Source: Leptospira ellinghausenii
GTDB taxonomy: Bacteria > Spirochaetota > Leptospiria > Leptospirales > Leptospiraceae
Reading direction: 5' to 3'
Assembly: GCF_003114815.1 (NCBI RefSeq)
Contig: NZ_BFAZ01000002.1
Coordinates: forward strand, 186,001 to 250,000
DNA: 64,000 nt
The position numbers and the translations under genes are program-made. Below, one piece after another: positions 56,337-64,000 of the stretch (positions are counted from its first letter, which is position 1; every line of letters begins with the position of its first letter). Under the pieces are notes generated by a model. That model was not told the origin of the DNA and searched no databases. It saw nothing but the letters and a program-made list of their open reading frames with translations.

Positions 56337-57064
56337 TTCGTTTGGTCGATGAGGTCGAGAGCTTTGGCATCCGCTTCTGGATACTTCGCCAAATACTCCG
56401 ATACAATTTTCTTTTTGCCATCTAGTCGGTTTAAATGTGTATCAATGATATGACCAAAATCTAATTTTCCAGTCACAATTTCATATCGTTCGGTTTCGAT
56501 AGTTCCTAAATCCAAATCCACTGGCACTTCATTTGCTTTGTCTGCATATTCTTTGGCTTTTTCCCAATAGGGAATTGCTTCTTTGTAAAAACTTTCTGCC
56601 ACTGTGAAACTTTCTTTTAATTCATGGGCAAAGTCTAAGTTGTAAAAGTAAACATGGCGTTTGTCAAATTTGGAACCAAGTCGCATATAGGATCGCATGA
56701 TTTGGATATTGATGTGCATAAACATCAAATTTCGATATTTATAGTATTCTTGTTCCGTTTTGGTTTCACATAATGCGTGTTTTGGGTGACGAAATCGTTT
56801 GCCTAAAGCGATTTTTAACCAATAGATATTTTTACGCAGTTCATTATCATTATAATGTTGTTTGAGGTTGTACAATTCGTAAAAATCTTCTAAGTACTTT
56901 GGCTCCCATTTGTGCAATTTATACGGAACCCAGTCTGAAAATTTAGTATAAGGTCCGTTTTTTTGGTATTCATAATTGTAATCGATGTCTGTTTCCCAGG
57001 CACCTAAAGAAAGGGAAAACAAGGAAATACAAAAAATCCAAATGCTAAAAAATCCTTGTTTCAT
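56333..57064 (-). CDS. Exported protein of unknown function
   Basis: The 243-residue protein starts with a signal peptide (MKQGFFSIWIFCISLFSLSLGA). The mature part is rich in Tyr, Lys and Glu and mostly helical, with aromatic-rich N-terminal segments (about residues 30-70) and TPR-like helices near 140-180 (TVAESFYKEAIPYWEKAKEYADKA). No family is recognised. ATG is used; a TTG three codons upstream is possible and neither has a good ribosome site. It lies behind the two-component genes on the same strand, about 50 bases after the regulator stop. Confidence 0.72.
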   Translation of the reverse strand: MKQGFFSIWIFCISLFSLSLGAWETDIDYNYEYQKNGPYTKFSDWVPYKLHKWEPKYLEDFYELYNLKQHYNDNELRKNIYWLKIALGKRFRHPKHALCETKTEQEYYKYRNLMFMHINIQIMRSYMRLGSKFDKRHVYFYNLDFAHELKESFTVAESFYKEAIPYWEKAKEYADKANEVPVDLDLGTIETERYEIVTGKLDFGHIIDTHLNRLDGKKKIVSEYLAKYPEADAKALDLIDQTN

Positions 57065-57113
57065 CAGGTTCAAATATCGGAGGAACGACCAGTTTCCATA
57101 AGGAAGAAGTGGT

Positions 57114-57797
57114 TTATTTCAGGGGTTGGACTTCTGCAATCCACTGGTATCCGACCCCTCGGACATTGCGAATGGAATCTTCCCCTAAGGCATCGCGCAA
57201 CCGAACAATGGCATTATCAATGGTCCTTTCCGTAGGAAAACTGTCTTCGCCTACGATGACATCAAGGATTTCAGAGCGACTAAATACTTTTGAGGGATCA
57301 CTGAGAAGTAAGGTCAGTAGGGAACAATCACGTTTGGAAAGTAGGATGCTAGAACCATCCCTGTTTTTCACTAAAAAGGAATCCAAGTGGATTTCTTTCG
57401 AATCCAGCTGCCATTTTTGACCAAAATGGGGACGAGTGAGGGAAACAACCCTTTCTAATCGGATGAGAAATTCTTTTAGATGGAAAGGTTTGGGGATAAA
57501 TTCAGCTGCACCGAGTTCAAACCCTCGGAGACGTTCCTGGGCTCCTGCTTGGGCAGTTAAAAATAAAAAAGGAAGATCCTTTTCAAGGGAAACCATCCTC
57601 TCGGCGAGTTCAAATCCATTTCCATCTGGCAGGCGTAAGTCGAGGACAACTAAATCATACAAATTGGGTGCAAAAAGAGTTTCAGCTTCCGAAACGGTTT
57701 TTGCCCACTTAACTTGGTAGTAATCTTGTTCTAATCTTTCTTTTAACGTTTCTCCGAGCCCTTCATCGTCTTCCACAAGTAAAATCCTTGGTTTCAT
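57114..57797 (-). CDS. OmpR-type response regulator
   Basis: The 227-residue regulator has a receiver domain (ILLVEDDEGLGETL with the acidic pocket, VVLDLRLPDGNGFE with the phospho-acceptor Asp near residue 51, and KPF near 100). A winged-helix DNA-binding domain follows (SRSEILDVIVGEDSFPTERTIDNAIVRLRDALG). The ATG overlaps the kinase stop as ATGA behind GGGAGG, so it is coupled to that kinase and surely its partner. The target genes are not evident; the exported protein just downstream is one candidate. Confidence 0.93.
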   Translation of the reverse strand: MKPRILLVEDDEGLGETLKERLEQDYYQVKWAKTVSEAETLFAPNLYDLVVLDLRLPDGNGFELAERMVSLEKDLPFLFLTAQAGAQERLRGFELGAAEFIPKPFHLKEFLIRLERVVSLTRPHFGQKWQLDSKEIHLDSFLVKNRDGSSILLSKRDCSLLTLLLSDPSKVFSRSEILDVIVGEDSFPTERTIDNAIVRLRDALGEDSIRNVRGVGYQWIAEVQPLK

Positions 57798-58681
57798 ACG
57801 ACCTCCCTCACACAAAGTTTGACTTGGAAACCGTACGGACTGTCCGGAAATTCGATTTTACCTTTCATCTTTTCGATTAATTTTTTAACGATATAAAGAC
57901 CAATCCCACTCCCGCTGGTATTCGAATGTCGGAGAAAGGGTTGGGTGAGGTATTTTTTATTGCCCATAAAACCAGATCCATTATCTTCTAAAAGAAAACA
58001 AATTCGATCCTTTTCTTGGCCAATGTGAAGTTTGATTTGGTTTGCTTTTCCATGTCGTTTTGCATTTTCAGTGAGATTTTTTAACATGGCAAAAAATGCT
58101 TTTTTATCGAGGTATACTTTTTTTGTGAGAGGGATGGATACTACCCAAACTAGATCTGGTTCATGGTGGGAATAGGAATCTTTGATTTCTTGTAAGGTTA
58201 ACGTTTCTAAGTAAAGAGCTTCCCCTTGCATGAGACTTGCCAGATAAAAAGCATTTCCCATTTGGGATTCAATCCTTAGGTTTTCTTTCCAGATTTTTTC
58301 TAGTTTCCTTTTTAGTTGTAAATCTTTTGTATCTTCCAATAGAACTTCAACTTGCAGTTGTAAGCTGGCAATTGGAGTTTTCATTTCATGTGTGACAGTG
58401 GAGAAAAAATCGGCAATGAGTTTGGAACGTTTGTGGTCTCTGTAGGATAAAACGGCGAGAGTCACACCACCAAGGGTTAACATAGATAGAAAAAACGACC
58501 CTTCTAGTTGTAACATCCGATTCACTCGGTTTAGTTCAAACTGTCTTTCTGTGCTGACAGAAATTTCAGAAATGGTTTTGGCTTGGCGAAACCCCAAAAT
58601 CCACCACCAGACTCCGAGTGACAGAGTGAGGGAGAGCCAGGCCAGGGAAAAAAACATACGAAATTGTGCAGATCCTCTCAA
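57794..58681 (-). CDS. Sensor histidine kinase
   Basis: The 295-residue kinase has two helices (about residues 10-30 and 60-80) framing a short 30-residue periplasmic loop. The H-box is FSTVTHEMKTPIASL (His near 98). The ATPase domain has NLTENAKRHG (N-box), LEDNGSGF (G1) and GSGIGLYIVKKL (G2). The tiny sensor loop suggests it senses within the membrane or through a partner. The start is TTG behind GAGAGGC. It is the first gene of the two-component pair and divergent from the aldolase gene. Confidence 0.92.
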   Translation of the reverse strand: MRGSAQFRMFFSLAWLSLTLSLGVWWWILGFRQAKTISEISVSTERQFELNRVNRMLQLEGSFFLSMLTLGGVTLAVLSYRDHKRSKLIADFFSTVTHEMKTPIASLQLQVEVLLEDTKDLQLKRKLEKIWKENLRIESQMGNAFYLASLMQGEALYLETLTLQEIKDSYSHHEPDLVWVVSIPLTKKVYLDKKAFFAMLKNLTENAKRHGKANQIKLHIGQEKDRICFLLEDNGSGFMGNKKYLTQPFLRHSNTSGSGIGLYIVKKLIEKMKGKIEFPDSPYGFQVKLCVREVV

Positions 58682-58785
58682 TTTTGCCTCTCAATGCAAG
58701 ATAAGGGTAAGGGGAAGGACGACGAGCAAAAAAAGATGTTGTCACCTTGGCCCAACCCGAGAATTTATTTTTAAGGAGAACAACT

Positions 58786-59850
58786 TTGAACTTCGACGAA
58801 ATCTCGAAACATCTTGGAAACGACGCGGAATCCCTCCTTGGATTCAAATCACCAAAAATAGCAAAAGAACTCATTCACGTACCTGGTAGCGACTGGGTAG
58901 ATAGAATTTTTGCACCTTCAGACAGGTCCATCCCTGTTCTCAGAAGCATTCAAACTTTACTCGGCCATGGCCGACTTGGCGGAACTGGATATGTATCCAT
59001 TCTTCCCGTTGACCAAGGGATTGAACACTCCGCTGGTGCATCGTTTGCAAAAAACCCGATTTACTTCGATGGTGAAAATATCATCAAACTCGCAATAGAA
59101 GGCGGCTGTAACGGTGTGGCTACAACTTTAGGAGTGCTTGGTTCTGTGGCTCGTAAGTATGCTCACAAAATCCCTTTTATTTTAAAGATCAACCACAACG
59201 AACTTCTCACTTACCCAAACAAAAGTGAGCAAATTTTGTTTGCGACCGTAAAACAAGCGTATGACCAAGGTTGTGTTGCCATCGGTGCCACAATTTATTT
59301 TGGATCTGCGGATGCTGGTCGTGAAATCGTTGAAATTTCAAAAGTGTTCCAAATGGCACATGAACTCGGGATGGCAACGATCCTTTGGTGTTACATCAGA
59401 AACAATGCGTTCAAAAAAGACAAAGATTACCATGTTTCTGCTGACTTAACAGGACAAGCAAACCATTTGGGAGTAACCATCCAAGCAGATATCATCAAAC
59501 AAAAGTTACCTGAAAACAATGGTGGTTATAATGTTCTCAACCAAGAGTCTTCTTACGGTAAAACTGATAAACGTATTTACTCTGATTTAACTTCTGAACA
59601 TCCAATTGACCTCACTCGTTACCAAGTAGCAAATTGTTACATGGGAAGAGCGGGACTCATTAACTCAGGTGGAGCATCAGGGGAAAATGACTTACAGGAG
59701 GCATTAAAAACTGCGGTCATCAATAAACGCGCTGGTGGTATGGGACTCATTTCTGGGAGAAAGGCGTTCCAAAAACCAATGAAAGAAGGTGTGTCACTTT
59801 TACACGCGATCCAAGACGTTTATCTTTCAAAAGAAATCACAGTTGCTTAA
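58786..59850 (+). CDS. Fructose-bisphosphate aldolase class I (DhnA/FbaB type)
   Basis: The TTG start, seven bases behind AAGGAG, gives 354 residues. It belongs to the DhnA-type class I aldolases: [19 protein letters not shown] near residue 77, [10 protein letters not shown] near 136, and IGATIYFGS near 166. The enzyme cleaves fructose 1,6-bisphosphate by a Schiff-base lysine; the KINHNE lysine is a candidate. Glycolysis or gluconeogenesis is the expected role. malQ follows after 12 bases. Confidence 0.9.
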   Translation: MNFDEISKHLGNDAESLLGFKSPKIAKELIHVPGSDWVDRIFAPSDRSIPVLRSIQTLLGHGRLGGTGYVSILPVDQGIEHSAGASFAKNPIYFDGENIIKLAIEGGCNGVATTLGVLGSVARKYAHKIPFILKINHNELLTYPNKSEQILFATVKQAYDQGCVAIGATIYFGSADAGREIVEISKVFQMAHELGMATILWCYIRNNAFKKDKDYHVSADLTGQANHLGVTIQADIIKQKLPENNGGYNVLNQESSYGKTDKRIYSDLTSEHPIDLTRYQVANCYMGRAGLINSGGASGENDLQEALKTAVINKRAGGMGLISGRKAFQKPMKEGVSLLHAIQDVYLSKEITVA

Positions 59851-59862
59851 TGTTGTAAGGCA

Positions 59863-61584
59863 TTGAGTTCTTTGATTTCGATCAAACAAAGAAGGGCAGG
59901 GGTACTAGTATCTCTGTCCTCAATTGTTTCAAAGCATTCATTTGAATGTGGAGACATTTATAGTTTATACCCACTTTGTGACTGGGCAAAGGACATTGGA
60001 TTCAGTATCATCCAATTATTACCTCTCAATGATACAGGATATGGATATTCTCCATATAGTGCCATTTCAGCTTTTGCCATTGATCCATTGTACATTTCTC
60101 TGTACAAATTAGGTTTACCTTACCTATCACGCAAAAACCAAATTGTTTCTATACAAAACAATCCAACTCGAGTGCGTGATTTAAAAATAAAATACATAAA
60201 AGAATTTTATCTTTCCCATCAAAAAGAAGCGATGAAAGAGGCTCTTAACTTTTTAGAAAAACAACCTTGGTGTTATTCCTATGTTTCATTTCGGGTATTG
60301 TATGAAACATACGAAGGTAAAAATTGGTGGGAATGGCCAAAAGAATTCCAAGATCCCTATAATGCAAAAGACAAAGTATTCACAGAACAAAGAGAAGAAG
60401 CATTATTTTGGGTATATTTACAAAAAATCGCCTTTGATCAGTTAAATGCCGTCAAACTCCATTTAGAGGACAATGGAATTTTTTTAAAGGGTGATATGCC
60501 GATTCTCACAGCTCGTAATTCCTGTGATGTTTGGGAACACCCTGAAAACTTTTTCTTGGATTTACAAGCAGGGGCTCCTCCTGATCATTTTTCACAAACG
60601 GGACAAACTTGGGGTTTCCCTGTTCTCAACTGGGAAGTTTTACAAAAAAGCCATTATAGTTGGTGGAAAGAACGATTATTGTATTTAGAAAATTTTTTCC
60701 ATCTGTACCGCATTGACCATGTGATTGGAATGTACCGCATTTGGGCTATTCCCAAAGAAGACAGAACCGCATTAAAGGGATGGTTCCACCCTCAATTTGG
60801 AATTGAGACTAGTGAATTTTTGAAAGTTGGCATCAACCCAAAAGAAATGGAAGAGCGCGGACTCATCCATGAATTCAAACCCAATCATTATATCTTTTAT
60901 TGGGACTTCTGGAAAGAAGAAGGTTACCAGTCTCTCTCTGAGGAAATGAAAGCTAGATTGTTTCCTTTGTCTCAACTTCATATCAATGAAGAAGAGAAAC
61001 ATTGGAGAGAATCAGGGGAGGCCATTTTAGAAATTTTTGAATCCTTTTCCTCCATGGTTCCTTGTGCCGAGGATTTGGGTTCAGTGCCTACTTTCATTCG
61101 TGAGTCCTTATTCGAACGCCAAATGATTGGAATTGATGTTGTCCGTTGGACAAAATCATTCACAACTGGGGAATACATCGAAGAAGACCACTACCGCGAA
61201 AATGCAATTTCTGTCTTATCGACACATGATACGAGTTTGGTGATGGAGTGGTGGAATCGGGAAGGGGATGTAGAGCCCAAACTTCAGTTTTTCTTTGACC
61301 GTTTGGGTAAACCAAGACCCGAAACAGAAGACCAAGTTTTAGAAGGTTTACTCGATTTTGTGTTCCAAACCAAAAGTTTATTTAGCATCCAACTCTTTCA
61401 GGATCTGGCCCTCGGTGTTTCCGATGTTTTACAGAATCCAGAAAAACACAGAATCAATTACCCAGGAACACCAGACCATTCCAATTGGACCTACCGATTT
61501 CCAATTCTCATAGAAGACTATGTAAAAGACTTTAAACGTAATTTTACATTACGTAAACTCGTTCATTCTTCCGGACGAAATTAG
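59863..61584 (+). CDS. malQ: 4-alpha-glucanotransferase (GH77)
   Basis: The 573-residue enzyme transfers maltodextrin segments. GH77 motifs are LPLNDTGYGYSPYSAISAFAIDP (about residues 48-70), DMPILTARNSCDVW, and the nucleophile region YRIDHVIGMYRIWAIP. They continue with AEDLGSVPTFIRE (acid/base region) and STHDTSLVMEWW (transition-state Asp). The start is TTG with TAAGG upstream; a second TTG three codons on is possible. Paired with the aldolase, it points to glycogen or maltodextrin turnover. Confidence 0.92.
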   Translation: MSSLISIKQRRAGVLVSLSSIVSKHSFECGDIYSLYPLCDWAKDIGFSIIQLLPLNDTGYGYSPYSAISAFAIDPLYISLYKLGLPYLSRKNQIVSIQNNPTRVRDLKIKYIKEFYLSHQKEAMKEALNFLEKQPWCYSYVSFRVLYETYEGKNWWEWPKEFQDPYNAKDKVFTEQREEALFWVYLQKIAFDQLNAVKLHLEDNGIFLKGDMPILTARNSCDVWEHPENFFLDLQAGAPPDHFSQTGQTWGFPVLNWEVLQKSHYSWWKERLLYLENFFHLYRIDHVIGMYRIWAIPKEDRTALKGWFHPQFGIETSEFLKVGINPKEMEERGLIHEFKPNHYIFYWDFWKEEGYQSLSEEMKARLFPLSQLHINEEEKHWRESGEAILEIFESFSSMVPCAEDLGSVPTFIRESLFERQMIGIDVVRWTKSFTTGEYIEEDHYRENAISVLSTHDTSLVMEWWNREGDVEPKLQFFFDRLGKPRPETEDQVLEGLLDFVFQTKSLFSIQLFQDLALGVSDVLQNPEKHRINYPGTPDHSNWTYRFPILIEDYVKDFKRNFTLRKLVHSSGRN

Positions 61585-61666
61585 AATTTTTTTAAATTTT
61601 GACAGAATCGTTCAAGTAGATTCTCAATTTATTTGGTAAAGTGGAAACCTACTTTGGAGGTTCCCT

Positions 61667-62209
61667 TTGAGATTTGCAAAAGAAATGGCATTTTATTCTG
61701 CCTACCATCAAGAAAAACGAAATGTTTGGATTCACGTTTTAGGAGTACCAACGATTACGTTTACTCTTTTTGTTGTACTCAGTCGATTTTCCTTATTTGA
61801 ATATAATGGTTTTTCCGTAACTGCATCTCTCTTATTTACTCTGGGTGTTTTAGGATATTATTATACCTTGGATGTATTTTTTGCATTTATCGCAACATTA
61901 TTGTTTGGTGGATTGTTTTTGACTGCTGAATGGATCACGGTGCAACTCCCTTCTCAAACGGCATGGACAATTTTTGGAATTGGGCAAGTGGTTGGTTGGG
62001 GATCCCAGTTTTATGGACATTTTATCTTTGAGAAAAGTAGGCCAGCACTTTTCGACAATTTATTCCAAGCACTTGTTTCTGCACCACTCTTTGTTGTGGC
62101 AGATGTGTTCTTTGAATTAGGATATCGATCTGAATTGAAAAAAGCAGTGGAAGATGAACTAAAACAGAAAGGGGTCTGGAAAGACTTTAGCGTCCACAAA
62201 ACCGCATGA
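61667..62209 (+). CDS. Mpo1-like (DUF962) membrane protein
   Basis: The start is TTG, seven bases behind GGAGG. The 180-residue product has four helices and matches the Mpo1/DUF962 family: FYSAYHQEKRNVWIHVLGVP near the start, and SQFYGHFIFEKSRPALFDNLFQALVSAPLFV near residue 120. The yeast member is an iron-dependent dioxygenase of 2-hydroxy fatty acids; the conserved histidines (in YHQ, IHVLG and YGH) are all here. Bacterial roles are unknown. A small hairpin overlaps the ribosome site. Confidence 0.85.
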   Translation: MRFAKEMAFYSAYHQEKRNVWIHVLGVPTITFTLFVVLSRFSLFEYNGFSVTASLLFTLGVLGYYYTLDVFFAFIATLLFGGLFLTAEWITVQLPSQTAWTIFGIGQVVGWGSQFYGHFIFEKSRPALFDNLFQALVSAPLFVVADVFFELGYRSELKKAVEDELKQKGVWKDFSVHKTA

Positions 62210-62232
62210 ATCAAATTTAAAATCTAAGAATT

Positions 62233-63009
62233 TTAAATCATATCACAAAAACAAACTTGGTGTAAATGAGACCCTCCGAGGAATAAAGAGGGTTTCACAC
62301 CAAACATCTTTTTAAAGGTTCGAGACAAATGAGCTTGGTCACTAAAACCTGCTGCATGTGATGCAGTTGTTAGGTTCTCCCCACTTTGTAACAGCCTTGC
62401 TGCTATGTGTAATCGTTGCCAAAGTAAATACTGCCTAAGTGGGATTCCCATATTCTCTTTGAACAAATGCATAAACCGATCTTTTGAAATTCCTGTTTCA
62501 TTCGAGAGAAACGCTACATTGATTGGGTTTGGAAGTGTTTCTTTAATTTTTGTAATGGCAATGTCAATTCTTGGATCCCAAGTTTTATCAGATTTTTTGG
62601 AACCAAGTTCTGCTAAAATTTGTTCATAAATCAATTTCGCTTTCATACAGTTTAAACCTCCGCCAAATAATGGTTCGGATAAAGATTGGATCTTCTGTAT
62701 GGTCTTAGTTTCTAACAGAGTGTAATTGTCCTTCATTTCAATTTTTTTGTATTCATCCGATTTTGGATCCAATTGGATCACTACGATTTCAGTATGATTT
62801 GCCTCTAAACGGTGGAAAAAATTGGGAGGGATAATGATTCCCTCAGTTTCTATGATTTGATTCTCTTTTGTGGTCAATCGAAATGGCAGTCGTTTGGAAA
62901 CAAGAATGGAAACTGCGTAATGGGAATGTGGTTCGGTGACAAGGCCTTGAGTGCCAAGGAGAATCCTTTCTCCGAAATAAAAAAGACTTCCCTTTCTTTC
63001 GTCATCCAT
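62233..63009 (-). CDS. AraC-family transcriptional regulator
   Basis: The 258-residue protein has a cupin-like ligand domain (about residues 20-95, with EPHSHYAVSILV and IIIPPNFFHRLEA). The C-terminal pair of helix-turn-helix motifs (about 150-250) is represented by NVAFLSNETGISKDRFMHLFKENMGIPLRQYLLWQRLHIA and HAAGFSDQAHLSRTFKKMFGVKPS. It would bind DNA as an activator responding to an unknown small molecule. It is divergent from the exported protein gene, about 50 bases away, and tail to tail with the Mpo1-like gene. Confidence 0.9.
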   Translation of the reverse strand: MDDERKGSLFYFGERILLGTQGLVTEPHSHYAVSILVSKRLPFRLTTKENQIIETEGIIIPPNFFHRLEANHTEIVVIQLDPKSDEYKKIEMKDNYTLLETKTIQKIQSLSEPLFGGGLNCMKAKLIYEQILAELGSKKSDKTWDPRIDIAITKIKETLPNPINVAFLSNETGISKDRFMHLFKENMGIPLRQYLLWQRLHIAARLLQSGENLTTASHAAGFSDQAHLSRTFKKMFGVKPSLFLGGSHLHQVCFCDMI

Positions 63010-63058
63010 ATACTAAAAAAATCTTTCATATGGTTTCAAAAAAGGCAAGGATTATCAA

Positions 63059-64000
63059 ATGAAACATTGGATTTTAAGTTTCCTGATTGTTCTCACAAGT
63101 GGTTCACTCATTGCCACGGAACGAGGGGAAGTTCCGTTTGAATGGAAACAAATTGGTTCAAAATACGAGTATGATCCTAATTTCAGTTTTCCTGATGCAG
63201 AGTCTGTCGAATTGTTTGAGTCCGTATTACAGGTAAATTCCCAACTTTATTTCCAAACAAAAAATAAGGACAAAGAATACCACCTTTACCAATATGATTT
63301 ACCAACAAAAAAATTAACAACTATCACCTGGGATCAGGGAAGGGTTCTTGGTTGGGCTCTCTGTAGTGACAGTGTTTTTGTTCAAACCAAACAAAAGTTA
63401 TATGTTGTGTCGCAGGATTCATTTGTTATCAAAAATGAATACAACATTGCAAGTAAAACCAATGGGTGGAAGGATTTTGTCTGTGTAAAAGATAAAATGG
63501 TTCGGTTGGAAAAAGACCAATTAGAAGTTTTTGATATAAATTCTTTTGAAAAAGTTTCAGAGCTTCCGCTTCCAATGAAATCAGTACAAAGGATCATCAA
63601 ACGAAGTGATTCCGAAATCCTTTTGGTTTCTTCCTTTGTTGGGAATACCATCCAAGTGTTTTCTTTGGAGGAAGGAACAACAACAAAAGAATGGAAATTC
63701 CCAACAAACCATAGGGCTCTGTTTAAAATGGCTGTCCTTGGATCTGATCGATTTTTAATTTTTGATCCAATTACCAAAATTTATGGGGAATGGTTTTTTT
63801 TTGATGAACATTTTTTTCCCATTGGAGATGGACTCTTCATTCGTTCCGACGAAAAGGCAGTTCGGTTTTCACCCATCAAATCGAATCTCGAATACCAATT
63901 GGATTTAACATCAATGTCAGACATCCCTGAATCCAATTTCCATGTAATCCTTCCGAAAAAAGATACGTATTCCCAGGAGTTAAGAGAAGAAACCTTTTAT
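63059..64000 (+). CDS. Exported protein of unknown function, truncated by the window end
   Basis: An ATG eight bases after AAGG opens a frame that stays open for 314 codons to the window edge. It begins with a signal peptide (MKHWILSFLIVLTSGSLIA). The visible part alternates short beta-rich stretches (VFDINSFEKVSELPLP, SFVGNTIQVFSLEEG, DRFLIFDPITKIYGEW) spaced about 40-45 residues apart, like a beta-propeller or WD-type fold. No enzymatic motif is seen yet; a downstream domain may decide its function. It is divergent from the AraC regulator. Confidence 0.72.
   Translation, partial: MKHWILSFLIVLTSGSLIATERGEVPFEWKQIGSKYEYDPNFSFPDAESVELFESVLQVNSQLYFQTKNKDKEYHLYQYDLPTKKLTTITWDQGRVLGWALCSDSVFVQTKQKLYVVSQDSFVIKNEYNIASKTNGWKDFVCVKDKMVRLEKDQLEVFDINSFEKVSELPLPMKSVQRIIKRSDSEILLVSSFVGNTIQVFSLEEGTTTKEWKFPTNHRALFKMAVLGSDRFLIFDPITKIYGEWFFFDEHFFPIGDGLFIRSDEKAVRFSPIKSNLEYQLDLTSMSDIPESNFHVILPKKDTYSQELREETFY

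Overview
The window reads as a chromosomal segment of a spirochaete of the genus Leptospira, and more likely a saprophytic (L. biflexa-like) than a pathogenic species. This is an inference from gene content: an alternative complex III operon, small 8-cysteine secreted proteins, abundant TTG starts behind strong Shine-Dalgarno sequences, and moderate-to-low GC. No database was searched. There is no prophage, insertion sequence, CRISPR array or rRNA operon. The DNA is gene-dense, mostly housekeeping, with many ATGA-type stop/start overlaps.

Layout. 1-3401: the 3' part of an alternative complex III operon (actC fragment, actD, actE, actF) and an SH3-like lipoprotein, closed by a terminator. 3.5-7.3 kb: small membrane proteins with local regulators (MarR and TetR, each with visible operators) and a class III nucleotidyl cyclase. 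7.3-12.5 kb: an SF1 helicase coupled to a TPR protein, a 51-codon gene with a perfect ribosome binding site, a dienoyl-CoA isomerase-like crotonase coupled to an Lgt-family gene, and DoxX. 12.7-19.7 kb: M23 peptidase, pcnB, a REC-kinase-like regulator whose start codon lies in a long hairpin, thiL, rplM-rpsI and an MFS carrier. 19.8-31.1 kb: alaS, yajQ, ftsK, lolA-like, rodZ-like, rimO, pgsA, trpD, in a tight same-strand run. 31.1-35 kb: yajC, an unknown membrane protein, secD, secF. 35-41.3 kb: ribD, ribE, a STAS protein, ribBA, then pdxH, prepilin peptidase and an aminotransferase. 41.3-52.1 kb: a tandem-AAA plus VWA protein, smpB, der, plsY, a protein of unknown function, a DUF115 protein, and an SMC that seems to lack the hinge. 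52.2-54.6 kb: a Cys-rich secreted protein just behind tRNA-Met, then glnA with a sigma-54-type promoter and a nest of inverted repeats. 54.6-64 kb: an RsbU-type phosphatase, an unknown exported protein, a two-component pair, class I aldolase, malQ, an Mpo1-like protein, an AraC regulator and the start of an exported protein cut by the window end.

How the genes work together. Envelope functions recur: export (yajC-secDF), lipoprotein modification and transport (Lgt family, LolA-like), phospholipid synthesis (pgsA, plsY), cell shape and division (rodZ, ftsK, M23), and respiration (ACIII). Cofactor supply is a second theme (ribD/E/BA, pdxH, thiL). The most unusual items are the AAA-AAA-VWA protein, the short SMC, the REC protein with a tyrosine in place of the kinase histidine, the glnA control region together with loss of the GlnA adenylylation tyrosine, and several compact operator palindromes.
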